From: Prorocentrum cordatum
Lineage: Eukaryota > Sar > Dinophyceae > Prorocentrales > Prorocentraceae
Reading direction: 5' to 3'
DNA: 32,500 nucleotides
Assembly: GCA_963575745.1 (NCBI GenBank)
Contig: CAUYUJ010001759.1
Coordinates: forward strand, 1-32,500
Shown here in pieces: positions 15,981 to 25,660 of the stretch. The stretch's first letter is position 1. Each line of letters starts with the position of its first letter. Made by a program: the position numbers and the translations under genes. The notes beneath the pieces were generated by a model. It was not told the origin of the DNA. It saw only the letters and a list, made by a program, of their open reading frames with translations, and did not search any database.

Positions 15981-16310
15981 AAAAGCCAGCGTATGGATGG
16001 CGCACTTGCGCAGCGGTGTGACCCATACACAGGGTCCTCTGCTTCCATTTGGCTCGCGAGCCTGCGGAGCGCGTGGGCCAGCGTTGTGTTGGGACGGGAG
16101 GGGGGGAACAGCGAGTTGTTTGGAGTGCGTGGGGTATCTGGAGGGTGCAAGTCGACGGCCGATGCATCAGCCGCACAGCCGTGAGCAGTGGGGCACTCCA
16201 CTATGAATCACTGCTCTGCCAATGTCCGCGCGGACGTGGGCCTGGAGCATGTGCGCCCTTCTGCTCGGCAGGGGTTACCCTGCCCCTCCCAGGGCTCGTG
16301 TCGACCCTTA
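15981..16310. other. No recognised feature
   Basis: Ordinary GC-rich sequence without period, inverted ends or protein motif. Confidence 0.4.
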
Positions 16311-16378
16311 CGATTCGATTCGATTCGATTTCGATGGCCTCCGATTCCGATTCCGATTCGACTTGGGATTCCGATTTT
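16311..16378. repeat. (GATTC/CGATT)n pentanucleotide-like repeat
   Basis: CGATTCGATTCGATTTCGAT followed by TCCGATTCCGATTCCGATTC on the plus strand. Confidence 0.9.
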
Positions 16379-16515
16379 GGGGTGCGCTCTCTTGCTGGAG
16401 GCACGCCGGCCTGCCCATCTCCGCCCACTCGACCTCTCCCGACTCGGCTGCCGAGGCCCGCCCGCCCGACGCCTCTCGATCGCCGAGCCGACTCGTCGAT
16501 TATTCGATCCTGGGC

Positions 16516-16575
16516 CCTCCTCTTCCTCCTCCTCCACCTCCTCCTCCTCCTCCTCCTCGTCCTCCTCCTCCTCCT

Positions 16576-16606
<31 letters not shown>

Positions 16607-16660
16607 TCCTCTCCTCCTCCTCCTCCTCCTCCTCCTCCTCCCCCTCCTCCTCGTCGATTC
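16516..16660. repeat. (TCC)n array
   Basis: TCC run with occasional CGT and CCC interruptions. The phrase TCGATCCTGGGCCCTCCTC-like occurs on both sides (16504 and 16659), so the array may have grown within a duplicated segment. Confidence 0.95.
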
Positions 16661-16695
16661 GATCCTGGGCCCTCCTCCTGCCCCTCCGCCCTGCC

Positions 16696-16850
16696 TCAGG
16701 AGGGGAACAAACACACAGACACAATGAATCGGCCACTCCCAGGAAGATATGGGAAAATATGGGAAGTGGTGGAGAAGACAGACACCCAGAAGATGTGGGA
16801 AAATATGGAGCATGTTTTTATTTGTGTGTATTTATTTCTGTGTCCTGGGG
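16696..16850 (+). mobile_element. 155-bp short element with 15-bp target-site duplication, copy 2
   Basis: CCCCTCCGCCCTGCC is present at 16681-16695 and repeated at 16851-16865. The 155 bp between start TCAGGAGGGGAACAAACACA and end CTGTGTCCTGGGG, the same length and ends as copy 1 at 10193-10347. GGGAAAATATGGGAA is shared in the middle. The duplications at the two sites differ in sequence, so these are independent insertions. Confidence 0.8.
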
Positions 16851-16879
16851 CCCCTCCGCCCTGCCGCCCTGCCGACGGG

Positions 16880-16977
16880 GCTCCAGGGCCCGGGGCCTGG
16901 AAGGGCCCACGCCGGACGCGTTCTGGCGGCGCCCGTCGGCTCGGCAGCAGTGGCCCTCCCCCTACCCCTGCCGTCTC
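16880..16977. repeat. Segment duplicated at 17350-17440
   Basis: GGGCCTGGAAGGGCCCACGC here and GGGCCCGGAAGGCCCACGCC at about 17368 share flanks, and each leads into a pyrimidine array. They appear to be two copies of a small repeat. Confidence 0.45.
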
Positions 16978-17092
16978 TCCTCCTCCTCCTCCTCCTCCTC
17001 CTCCTCCTCCTCCTCGTCCTCCTCGTCCTCGTCCTCCTCCTCCTCCTCCTCCTCCTCCTCCTCCTCCTCCTCCTCCTCCTCCTCCCTCTTCC
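16978..17092. repeat. (TCC)n array
   Basis: Nearly pure TCC with three CGTCCTC interruptions, about 115 bp. Confidence 0.97.
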
Positions 17093-17262
17093 GCTCCTCG
17101 GCTCCTCGCTTTCCCGCCCGTCTCGGTTTTCCTTGCCTGTCCCGCGCTTCTCTGTCGGCCCGTCCTGAGAACGCAGTCCAGTTGCTCGTCTCACTCGGTC
17201 CGCCCAGGCGCTTTTCCATGCGCCGTCAGGGACCCGGCCCGCCGCGGCCGGTCAGCAGACCG

Positions 17263-17332
17263 TTTCTTCTTCTTCTTCTTCTTCTTCGTCTTCTTCTTCG
17301 TCTTCTTCTTCTTATTATTCCTCCTCCTCCTC
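17263..17332. repeat. (TTC)n tract with CGTC interruptions
   Basis: TTCTTCTTC and CGTCTTCTTC runs followed by TCCTCC. A CCCT tetranucleotide run is at about 17449-17472. Confidence 0.9.
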
Positions 17333-17599
17333 CCTGCCGCCGTGCTGAGACGGGGGGCTCGAGGGCCGTGGGGCCCGGAAGGCCCACGCCGGAGAGCTCC
17401 GACGGCGCGCCACGTGGGCCCGAGGACTGCTGTGAGCAGCTCCTGCCTCTCCCTCCCTCCCTCCCTCCCTCCGCGTCCGCCAGCACGAGCGCAGAAGCGC
17501 TTCGGGGTATCCCCCCCTCCTTTCCCGTCGTCCTCCCCCCCCCTTCCCTTCCCTTCGACAACGCGACCGCGGCCACTCAATCGGAGTCAATGCGTCATC
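17333..17599. other. GC-rich spacer with the second copy of the 16880 segment
   Basis: Besides that duplicate and the CCCT and C-rich runs, nothing is recognised. Confidence 0.4.
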
Positions 17600-17733
17600 T
17601 GCCGGCGGAGGCGGACATGCAACGGTTCTGCTGTCTGCTCTCTCGCACAGCTTTGTGTGGGCGGTCCCTCCGTGGCCCCCAAAAAGCTGCGCCCAAAGCT
17701 CACTCCTGCTCAGAGTTAATATTGCGTGCAGTC
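17600..17733 (+). mobile_element. Diverged, left-truncated relative of the 10742-10914 element
   Basis: AAGCTGCGCCCAAAGCTCAC, CTCCTGCTCAGAG and TTGCGTGC line up with the right end of the 173-bp element. Upstream CTGTTTGG-like and GGTCC-like words also align weakly. The left end was not found. Confidence 0.35.
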
Positions 17734-17849
17734 GACTCATGATTCCTCTCTTTTTCCCCCACCTATACCCAAATATACCAGAGACGACTTGTTCCGTTCT
17801 CACCGAAATTATTCTTAGGCTTACGCCACACCGCCGACCCCTTTGTTTT

Positions 17850-18550
17850 TCTTGGGGGCTTCCTGGGTGTCCCTGGGGCACGTCGGGGGCGTCTTGGAGC
17901 CGAAGGTTCGAAGTGTCCGTTCCGGTTTGGGAGCCTATGGGGCCGTTTTAGGGCGGTCTTGGAGGCATCTTGGAGGGTCTTCAGCGCTGTGAAGGCCGAA
18001 CCATCGTATATCGAAGCCGATTGGGGGGCCTCTTGGGGCCCCTTGGGGCCTCTTGGAGGCCTCTGGGGAGCCTCTTGGGGCCTCTTGGGGGCCTTTTGGG
18101 GACGTCTGGACGCCTTGTTGAAGCCTCTCGTGGCCGCCTGGGGGCCTCTAGGGGGGGAACGACTGGAATGTTCGTTTCGTGGTCCCCCTTTCGGGCCCCT
18201 CTTGGGGCCGTCTTGGAGCCCCTTTGGGTCGTTTTGGGCGACTCTTGTGCCGTGTTGGGGGCTTCTTGGGAGCCTATGGGGCCGTCTTAGGGCGGTCTTG
18301 GAGGCATCTTGGAAGGGCTTCCGCGCTGTGACGGCGGAAAAATCGTATGTGCTAGAAATGTACGTTTTCCTAAAGGGAATTTGACGATTTTGGCCTCTTG
18401 GGAGGCCTCTTGGAACGTCTTGGCGGCCTCTTGGAACGATCTTTCGGCCCAAGTTAGGCGCCTTGGAACGATCTTTCGGTCTCGGGGCCCTCTTGGACCG
18501 TCTGGGGGGTCTCTTGGGCGGCCCGCCCCAGAAGCTGTCGTGGACCTCCA
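17850..18550 (+). repeat. CTTGGGG-rich dispersed repeat, longest copy, with two cores
   Basis: CTTGGGGCC, CTCTTGGAGG and GTCTTGG recur over 700 bp. Two core segments are embedded: 17975-18022 (TCTTCAGCGCTGTGAAGGCC, GAACCATCGTATATCG) and 18305-18385 (CTTCCGCGCTGTGACGGCGG, AAAAATCGTATGTGCTAG, ACGTTTTCCTAAAGGGAATT). Both are preceded by a closely similar block beginning GGGAGCCTATGGGGCCG (about 17929 and 18269), so the unit is internally duplicated with a period of about 340 bp. Confidence 0.65.
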
Positions 18551-18685
18551 AAGGGAGCCCGGGAAGGGCCGGGCCCCCCTGGTGAGCTTTGGCCGGACGG
18601 CCCCCGCCCCCCTCCAAATCGACCAGACCGGGCTCCAGGGGGAGGGGTTTGGGAAGGGGGAAGCATCTCTCGTCCCGATGATCCC

Positions 18686-19021
18686 CTAGGGGCATCTGAC
18701 CGCACGCCCATCGCTTGAACTTTCTTCCACTAGAGCTGTAAACCATAATGCATACCACATGCTTCCACGCTGCGCATGAGCTCGCAGGCCAGGGTCGATG
18801 AGCAGCGAGTCGCCCGCGTACACGAGCGCTCGGACGAATCTTGCCTGCGGTACGTCGCTGAGCTTCCTCCGCAAGTCTACGTGAGCGTCTCTGAGCAACG
18901 TCGTCATGACGTTGGTGAGCAGAAACGGCGAGAGCGGGCACCCCAGCGCTGCCTTCTTGTCAGCAAATTGCGGATGGTAGGTCTTGGAGTTGGGATGTGC
19001 GTGGATGAGGGGGAGGAGGCT
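18686..19021 (-). pseudogene. LINE-type reverse transcriptase fragment, broken
   Basis: Reading the minus strand from 19021, the frame gives YHPQFADKK, then GCPLSPFLLTNVMTTLL, which fits the conserved GxPLSPxLF motif of non-LTR reverse transcriptases. It continues to LVYAGDSLLID at about 18794-18826, the place of the catalytic YADD box. The first catalytic Asp position reads Gly. After about 18790 similarity shifts to another frame (YGLQL, an in-frame TAG at about 18731-18733, then WKKVQAMGVRSD). So there is a frameshift plus a stop, and the earlier RT motifs and any endonuclease are absent. It runs into the CTTGGGG repeat at 18690. It represents a dead 5'-truncated element copy. Confidence 0.7.
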
Positions 19022-19555
19022 TCAAAGTTTAGCTGCTACCTTGAATCGGGGTCATGGCACTTGGCCGAAAACCAGTGTCAACAAATTCTCTGGTCTGTAG
19101 GTGCTGCTTGCTTGTCTCTGGACCCAGCCCAGTGCAGCTTGTAAAGTTGCTCTGCGACTTGTTCGTGGTGCACCTAATCGAGCTGCTGGCTCATTTGTAC
19201 AGCAAGGACAAGGGAAAGTAAGGGGAAGGGGTCTGAGGACCAAGGTAAGATCAGCGGGAAGGGGAGCTGTAGCGCTACAAGTTTATTAATGGCGATGCTA
19301 TCGCCCAGCTTTCTGTGCTTTCACAGGACAGCCGAACGTCTCACCAATTTCACGCTCGACGTTTCCACACAGCTGGTTTCGCCCTGCTCATCTGGGCATC
19401 ACTCCTGACGCGCTGGGTGCGAAAAAGCGCAGGGCCCCCAAACTCGTTGTGAACTCGAGGGTGGGTGATCTCTCGCCGAGGCCCTCTCAGACGCTCCAGT
19501 GGGCCGCGCAGCCCCAGGTCCAGGGCCGGGGGGCAGGCGGTCAGCGGGAGGGGTC
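19022..19555. other. No recognised feature
   Basis: Mixed-composition DNA. Minus-strand sequence upstream of the RT fragment may still belong to the retroelement, but no RT motif is visible beyond 19021. A plus-strand frame over 18776-19144 is antisense to the RT fragment. Confidence 0.4.
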
Positions 19556-19713
19556 AGGAGGAGGAGGAGGAGGAGGAGGAGGAGGAGCGAGGAGGAGGAG
19601 GAAGAGGCGGAGGAGGAGGAGGAGGAGGAGGAGGAGGAGGAGGACGAGGACGAGGACGCGGAGGAGGAGGAGGAGGAGGAGGAGGAGGAGGAGGAGGAGG
19701 AGGAGGAGGAGGA
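19556..19713. repeat. (GGA)n array
   Basis: GGA run with CGA, GCG and GAC interruptions, about 155 bp on the plus strand. Confidence 0.97.
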
Positions 19714-19734
19714 GCGGCGCCGGTCGTCTCGCTC

Positions 19735-20520
19735 GCTCCCGCCCGCGCCCTCCCAGCAGCACACACACCGGCGGCAGCCGAGCTGCCCTCGTCAAAAAAA
19801 GGCCAGCGCGAAGTGGGCGCGGGGCGCCCGCGCGTGCTGTGCACTTGGAGGCCACGTTAAAACGACGCGAAGATCGGGACAAAATCGGATCGGGATAACT
19901 CGAAATCTATGAGAATCGGCGGGTTTGGAGGATGTATCGGGCGCCGCGGCCGCTCCAGAGCGTTCCGGAACGCTCTGAGAGCGCCCCGGAACGCTCTGGA
20001 GCGATTTATCCCGATCCTAGCCCTGTTTTACACGTGCATGCCGCACTGTGGGTTGACAGGGACGGGCTGAGCCGCGCGCGGCAGGCAGGCCGAGGGCACC
20101 GCGACCACCCCGTCCGTGCCGAAAGCCGGGGCGGGGTGGTCGCGGTGCGCCCGCGGGTGCTCCAGATTTTGAAGCATTGAGGTCTCTGTTGCGTTTTTTT
20201 TTTCTGACAGGGGTGGTTGGTCTGCGCGCAGCAAGCAATATGAGGGTACCCCCACCGTCCCTTTCAAAAGCCAAGGCGACGTGGTCGCTGGGTGCCTTTG
20301 CTTGCTTTAGATGTGGAGGCAAAGCGTATGTTGCTTTGCTTTTGTTGATGGGTGGTTGGCCTGCGCGCGTTAAGTAACATGATGGATCCCCCGCCGCCTT
20401 TGCAAAAAAACAGCAAGGCGACGTGGTCGCGGGGCTCCCGCGCATGTTCCAGATATGGAGGACACGTGTATTTTGCCATTGATTTTTCCAAGGGATGGTG
20501 GTGTGGGGGGATCGGCATTG
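19735..20520 (+). repeat. Degenerate tandem repeat of about 140 bp, four copies
   Basis: Each unit carries GTGGTTGGCCTGCGCGCG, then CCCCCGCCGCC, then AAGGCGACGTGGTCGCGGGG, then GCTCCAGATATGGAGG and GTATTTTGC-like words. Unit starts are near 20047, 20213, 20351 and 20493; the end of one more unit is at 19735-19853, separated by the element at 19854-20034. Substitution is heavy. Confidence 0.65.
19854..20034. mobile_element. Putative inverted-repeat element with an 18-bp central hairpin
   Basis: The left end CACGTTAAAACG with GATCGGGACAAAATCG is an imperfect inverted copy of the right end (CGATTTATCCCGATC with GTTTTACACGTG). In the middle, CGCTCCAGAGCGTTCCGG (19951-19968) and its exact reverse complement (19986-20003) form a perfect 18-bp stem with a 17-base loop. 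It sits at a unit boundary of the 140-bp repeat. No duplication of target sequence was found. Confidence 0.5.
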
Positions 20521-20744
20521 GTTTTGGTTGACTGCCAGTCGCCTGGGGGAGGGAGTGTTTCTTAATCAAAGGGAGCAGTGGTAAACCTCTCCCCGAAGGG
20601 GAAGAGGGAAGATGGAAGAGGACACGCCCTGAACCACTCACGCTCAGAGGGCAGGTGGGATCGATTGGATTTCCATAGTTTTGTTATCGTCAGTGCTGTT
20701 TCTTGCTTCTTGCGTTTCTGCCATTCCGCCTTCTCGGCGCTCCG
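20521..20744. other. No recognised feature
   Basis: Short spacer of ordinary composition. Confidence 0.4.
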
Positions 20745-21480
20745 AGACCACCTCAGAGGCCCCGAACATTGCCCCGAGAAAGCCCGAGAGGCCCCGAGTG
20801 GACGCCCAGACGACCCAGGAGGCCCCCAAGACGGACCAAGAGACCTCCAGGACGGCCCAGGAGCACTTCAAGAACCGGCCAAGATCGGACCCAGAGGTGG
20901 AGCACGGACCAACACTTCGACCTCTTCGCGCACCGGGACCCCCATGAGGCCCCAACGTCCCCAAGAGGCCTCGCAGGAGGCCCCCAGAAGCCTCCAGGAG
21001 TTCACACGAGATTCCAAGAGGACCCCAAGAGGCTCCCAAGAGGCTCTCAAACCGCCGCCCACAGTACCCACGAGACCTCCGAGAAGTTCCCGACAGGCGT
21101 CCCAAAGCTCGATGCCTCACCGAGGCGGGATGGGGCGAACGGTACTTCTTACACATGTCGCTGGGTGCACTCCCTAATCATGGGCTGTTTTCCCAAGGCT
21201 GCGGGCGCCCAAGACGGGCGACAGACTCCAGGACCCCACCCCAGTGCAGACGATCCCAGAGGTCTCGGACATGGGCCCGGAGCATTCCAGGACTGCCCCA
21301 GATGGCTTCAAGACAGCCCAACGGGCCTCCAAGGCGCTTCAAGGCGCTCCCGGAGGGCCTTCAAGAGGGCCCCGAGAGGGGAAGATTATGGATTGACCTG
21401 GGGATTCTCATACGCTTTCCGCATGCTGTTTTCGAGCCCCCCAGGTTGTCACGACGGGCCAGGAGGGCCCCCATGCGACC
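20745..21480 (-). repeat. CTTGGGG-type dispersed repeat in reverse orientation
   Basis: CCCCGAGA, CCCAAGAGG, CCAGGAGGC and CCAAGACGG words recur throughout, the complement of the plus-strand copies. The conserved core is not evident, so this may be a related family. The Pro/Arg-rich plus-strand frames are artefacts. Confidence 0.5.
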
Positions 21481-21599
21481 CCAACACCGATATCTTGAGC
21501 CCTGTCCCCAATTGTGGACCCCATGGGTCTGCCACAGGCTCAAAACAGAACAGGGAATCCAAGGGGATTCTCAGAGCCGTCAAAATAGACCTATAAGAA

Positions 21600-22540
21600 G
21601 CGACCGCAACGCGGTTTAGCTTGGTTTGGGCCCTCGTTTCGTTGTTCGCGTTTGTTCCGTTGTGTTGTTCGTTTTCATTGTAAACGTGTTTGATGTTAAA
21701 ACCGTTGTTTGGCACGCGTTTCATGTTTCGTTTCGTGTTGCTGCGGTTTCAGGGTTGCGTTGAGTTTTTCATGTTGCCTGTTCCGTGCCCTTTTGTTTCG
21801 CGCTTTCTTTGTCTTTCGATGTTCTGATTGCGCTCAATAGGAATGCCGTTTCTCGCTTGATGCTTCGTTTCGTTATTCGTTGTGTTGTTGATGTCGGTTC
21901 TTCGCTTTGGCCCAAGGTCCAGCCACAAGTTCTCCCCTCGCCTTGGCCATAGCTTTTGGACGTTCGTTCTCTTCTCGTTTCGTTGTTGTTGTTCCCGATG
22001 TTTTCGGGGCCCCCCAGGGTTGAGAAGGAAAAATGCCACATGTATGAATCGGTGCGCGCTTATGCCGCCGACGTTATTTGCTGCTGCGTCTGCTGCCCGT
22101 GGCCCTGGCGCGGACGCGCTGGGCAACAATGTGTAGAGCGTCGCACAAGGCTTGTATAATTGTGCGATTGAAAGAGCTCACTTTGTAGGTGGCATTCCAT
22201 TGTTTTGTTGCACTCCTGGCCTGAGCTTCCGCCTGGGCCCGAGCGTCTGCCGCAGCCCCAGCCACAGCTCTGGGCGTTCGTTTCGTTTCGTTTCGTGCTT
22301 CGTTTCGTTTGTTGTGTGCATCTTGTATCGTTCGAGCCTTAGCTGGAATCTCGCCCCTCGCCCTGGCTATAGTTTCTGGGCGTTCGTTATATGTTTCGTT
22401 TCGATGTTTCCTCCCGCGCGGTTGTTATTGCTGTTGTTGCGCTCCTGGCTTGAGCTTCGGCCTGGGCCCCAGGCCCTGCCGTAGCCCCAGGCGTGGTTCC
22501 GGATGTGCGTGTCGCTTTTCGTTGGTTCGTTAGTTTTGTT
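21600..22540. repeat. TTTCGTT-rich region with a degenerate repeat of about 150 bp
   Basis: GTTTCGTT words dominate. From about 21900, segments such as CCCCTCGCCTTGGCCATAGC, CTCCTGGCCTGAGCTTCCGC, CCCCTCGCCCTGGCTATAG and CTCCTGGCTTGAGCTTCGGC alternate with GGGCGTTCGTTTCGTTTCG, pointing to an old tandem repeat. Confidence 0.5.
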
Positions 22541-22726
22541 CCCAACATCTTAAGTGGGGTTCTTGTTTTCTCTGGACACCCCGCGCCGTCCTGTCACCTC
22601 ACCCCCTCCTTTCTTCTGCCTTCGCACGGTTACTCGCTCAATCACTCACGCTCCATCATCGTCATCATCATGACACCTTCAGCTTCTTCTCCCTTCGCAC
22701 ACTCACTCACTCAATGATTCGCACCA

Positions 22727-22730
22727 CCAC

Positions 22731-22823
<93 letters not shown>
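22727..22823. repeat. (ATC)n microsatellite
   Basis: About 31 uninterrupted ATC units. The poly-Ile frame across it is an artefact. Confidence 0.98.
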
Positions 22824-22829
22824 TCACAC

Positions 22830-23098
22830 ACTCACCACTCACGATCACTCTGTTACGCAATCAATCACTCACACACAACCATTCACTAAATCATCATCAG
22901 TCACACGCTCACCACACACGATCGCACTATCACGCACTCAATCATTCACACACCGTCATCACCACTGGCCTCATCATCATCTCAATCATCATCATCATCA
23001 TTCACTCACTCACTCACTCACTCATTCATTCACTCACTCACTCACTCACTCACTCACTCATTCACTCATTCACTCATTCACTCACTCACTCACAGCAT
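22830..23098. repeat. (CTCA/TTCA)n and CATCAT-rich simple repeats
   Basis: CACTCA, ATCATC and CTCACTCATTCA iterations, densest at 22998-23092. Confidence 0.95.
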
Positions 23099-23117
23099 CA
23101 TGATCATCACTCGCCTG

Positions 23118-24055
23118 TGTGTCGTCTCGGGCGGGAGCCTCGTCTACGAGTGAATTGCGAGAAAGTCTCAGGCGGGAGCCGCCTCCCTATGGGGCACGCG
23201 TCTCATATTCGAATCCGAGGCAGGTCATCAGCCTCTTGTAACTTTCGTCCATTTGGATCTGCTGAGGCCTGAATATGGAGGAAGTTTCAGGCTGGAGCCT
23301 CGTCTGTGAGTGAACTGCGAGGAAGTATCAGGCAGGAGCCTCGTCTGTGAGTGAATTGCGAGGAAGTCTCAGGCGGGAGCCGCCTCCCTATGGGGCCCGC
23401 GCTTCATATTCGAATCCGAGGCGGGTCATCAGCCTCTTGTAACTTTCGTCCATTTTGATCTCCTGAGGCCTGAGTATGGAGGAAGTATCAGGCTGGAGCC
23501 TCGTCTGTGAGTGAATTGCGAGGACGTCTCAGGCGGGAGCCCCCTGTCTATGGGGCCCGCATTTCGTGTTCGAATCCGAGGCGGGCCATTGGCCTCCTGT
23601 AACTGTTGTCACTTTTGGACTTCTGAGGCTTGAATATGGAGGAAATATCAGGCGGGAGCCTCGTCTGTGAGTGATTGCGAGGAAGTCTCAGGCGGGAGCC
23701 GCCTCCCTATGGGGCACGCACTTCATGTTCGAATCCGAGGCGGGTCATCAGCCTCCTGTAACTTTCGTCCATTTGGATCTGCTGAGGCCTGAATATGGAG
23801 GAAGTATCAGGCTGGAGCCTCGTCTGTGAGTGAACTGCGAGGAAGTATCAGGCGGGAGCCGCCTCCCTATGGGGCACGCACTTCATGTTCGAATCCGAGG
23901 CGGGTCATCGGCCTCCTGTAACCGTCGTCACTTTGGGCTCCTGAGGCCTGAACAAGGAGGAAGTATCTATCAGGCGGGAGCCTCGTCTGTGAGTGAATTA
24001 ATTACGAGGAAGTCTCAGGCGGGAGCCCCCTCCCTATGGGCCCGCACCTCACGTG
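23118..24055 (+). repeat. 160-bp tandem repeat, about six units
   Basis: GAGTGAATTGCGAGG or variants occur at 23148, 23308, 23350, 23510, 23670, 23829 and 23991. Spacing is 159-162 bp apart from one 42-bp step that duplicates the GGAGCCTCGTCTGTGAGTGA part. Each unit contains GTTCGAATCCGAGGC, which resembles a tRNA B box by sequence, but no tRNA fold is present. The last unit passes into three GGGTCGTCCT repeats at 24060-24155. Confidence 0.92.
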
Positions 24056-24155
24056 CTTTCTCCGGGTCGTCCTTCGAAACGCGCTTCCTCTGGGTCGTCC
24101 TCCAGCGCGTAGCCGCTGGGACGCACGTCGTGCGTTTCCCCTAGGTCGTGTTCCG

Positions 24156-24325
24156 CACGAGGAAGAGGAGGAGGAGGAGGAGGAGGAGGAGGAGGAGGAG
24201 GCAGGACGAGAAAGAAAAGGAGGAGGCAGGACGCGAAAGAGAAGGAGGAGGCAGGACGAGAAAGAGAAGGAGGAGGAGGAGGCAGGACGAGAAAGAGAAG
24301 GAGGAAGAGGAGAGGGAATGCCCTA
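24156..24325. repeat. (GGA)n and GACGAGAAAGAGAAGGAGGA array
   Basis: A pure GGA run to about 24200 is followed by four copies of a 24-36 bp unit with GCAGGACGAGAAAGAGAAGG. Confidence 0.95.
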
Positions 24326-24536
24326 GGAGGCCCCAGGAGGTCCCGGGAGGCCCAGAAGGCTCCAGGAGGCTCCAATCAGAGGCTTTTTCCCAACTATTAC
24401 TTTAAACGAGGTGTGAGCACAAAACAAATCATGATGTCCGCCTGGGCCCCCCCGTCGGACGATCTGAGATGCGAGCGCAGAGGCGCGCGCGGTCGCGCGC
24501 GACCCGCCGCTGGTAATAACGCGAATGCGTGGGCGT

Positions 24537-24662
24537 CGCGGCGACGTCAACGGCGACGACGACGACGGCGGCGCCTGCGCCGACGGTGGCGACGACGGTG
24601 GCGACGACGGCGGCAACGGCGACGGCGGCGACGACGAACATCGCGGCGACGGCGGCGACGGG
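24537..24662. repeat. (GGCGAC)n-type GC-rich repeat
   Basis: GCGACGACGACGGCGG, GGTGGCGACGACGG and similar for about 125 bp. Confidence 0.93.
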
Positions 24663-24848
24663 GCCTGAGCCCACGGGCGAACTTGCGCCCCGCTTTCGTC
24701 CCCGGAGTCCCAGGCCAGATTTTATGGGAGGGGCGAAACCTTTGCGCGCAATTTACCCCAGCTGTTCCTCCGCTTTTGTAAAGCTCTTTTTTCGCTGTAG
24801 TAAAACGCTGTTCTCTCGGAATGTATCGAGCGGCGCGCCTTTACTAAA

Positions 24849-24936
24849 GCCGCTTCCTCGCTTTAGTAAAGCCGCTTCTTCGCTTTAGTAAAACCGCTTC
24901 CTCGCTTTAGTAAAGCCGCTTCCTCGCTTTGGTTCA
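24849..24936. repeat. 22-bp tandem repeat, four copies
   Basis: GCCGCTTCCTCGCTTTAGTA plus AA recurs at 24849, 24871, 24893 and 24915 with one or two changes each. The CTTTAGTAAAG part is palindromic except for its centre. Looser relatives (TTTGTAAAGC, GTAGTAAAACG, CTTTACTAAAGC) lie upstream at 24773-24849. Confidence 0.95.
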
Positions 24937-25299
24937 AATCTCCACAACCTGCCTTAAGAAAACCCTGGGGATGCGGTGGTGAAGCGGGGCTAGGGCCCGG
25001 TCGGGGGGCGGGGGGCCCTGTTTTTCTTGCCGCTTCACCCCGCGATGCATTTGCTCGGGTAACCCCGTTCGCGTTGCATCGGGTCGCGGCGACCCTTGGA
25101 CATGTTTTCGGCGAGTGGCAGATGCTTCTTGACAGAAGATTCAGGGCGCGAGCGCAGGACGTGGCTCGGCAATTCGGACGCGCTGCCGCGGTTGTTGCGC
25201 AACATAGCAAAAGCACTTTACTGAAAGGCTTGCTTCTTTTAGCACATAGCCCCTCCAACGTAATAGTGTGACTTTACCGCTTCCAATTCAAGAGGCCCC
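24937..25299. other. No recognised gene
   Basis: Mixed sequence of ordinary complexity with a G-rich run at 24990-25015. Frames are short and show no motif. Confidence 0.45.
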
Positions 25300-25660
25300 A
25301 AGAGGCCCCAGGAGGAGGCAGGAGGCAGGAGGCCTAAGGAGGAGGCAGGAAGAGGCAGGATGAGGAGGAGGAGGAGAAGGAGGAGGGGAAATAATAGGGT
25401 GACGAGGAAGAGGAGGCGGAGGAGGGACAGGGAGAGGAGGAGGAGGGGGAGGGGAGGAGGAGGAGGAGGAGGAGGAGGAGGAGGAGGAGGAGGAGGAGGA
25501 GGGAGGAGGAGGAGGAGGAGGAGGAGAGAGACGAGGAGGAGGAGGAGGAGGAGGAAGAGGAGGAGGAGGAGGAGGAAGAGGAGGAGGCAGGAGGAGTTGA
25601 GGCAGGAGGAGTTGAGGCAGTAGGAGAAGGAAGAGGCAGGAGTAGGTGGGAGAAGGGAAG
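25300..25660. repeat. (GGA)n / AGGAGGCAGGA array
   Basis: About 360 bp of purine-rich plus strand, pure GGA at 25455-25600, flanked by AGGAGGCAGGAGG and AGGAGTTGAGGC units. Confidence 0.96.

Noticed and set aside
16036-16056. Second relict spliced leader (CTTCCATTTGGCTCGCGAG)
   Set aside because: It lacks the CCGTAG start and has a deletion in the TTTT run; no gene follows. The match is within chance.
16049-17742. Plus-strand frames of 506 and 556 residues
   Set aside because: They cross TCC and TTC arrays and the 155-bp element with no recognisable domain.
18776-19144. Plus-strand frame of 122 residues
   Set aside because: It is antisense to the reverse transcriptase fragment.
22714-23103. 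Poly-isoleucine and Thr/His/Ser frame
   Set aside because: Translation of the ATC and CTCA simple repeats.
23444-23466. Leader-like word CGTCCATTTTGATCTCCTGAG in the 160-bp satellite
   Set aside because: Too many mismatches to the spliced leader, and it is part of the satellite unit.
23200-23910. tRNA gene suggested by GTTCGAATCC
   Set aside because: The T-stem does not pair beyond one base, there is no acceptor stem and no A box. Kept only as a weak observation about the satellite.
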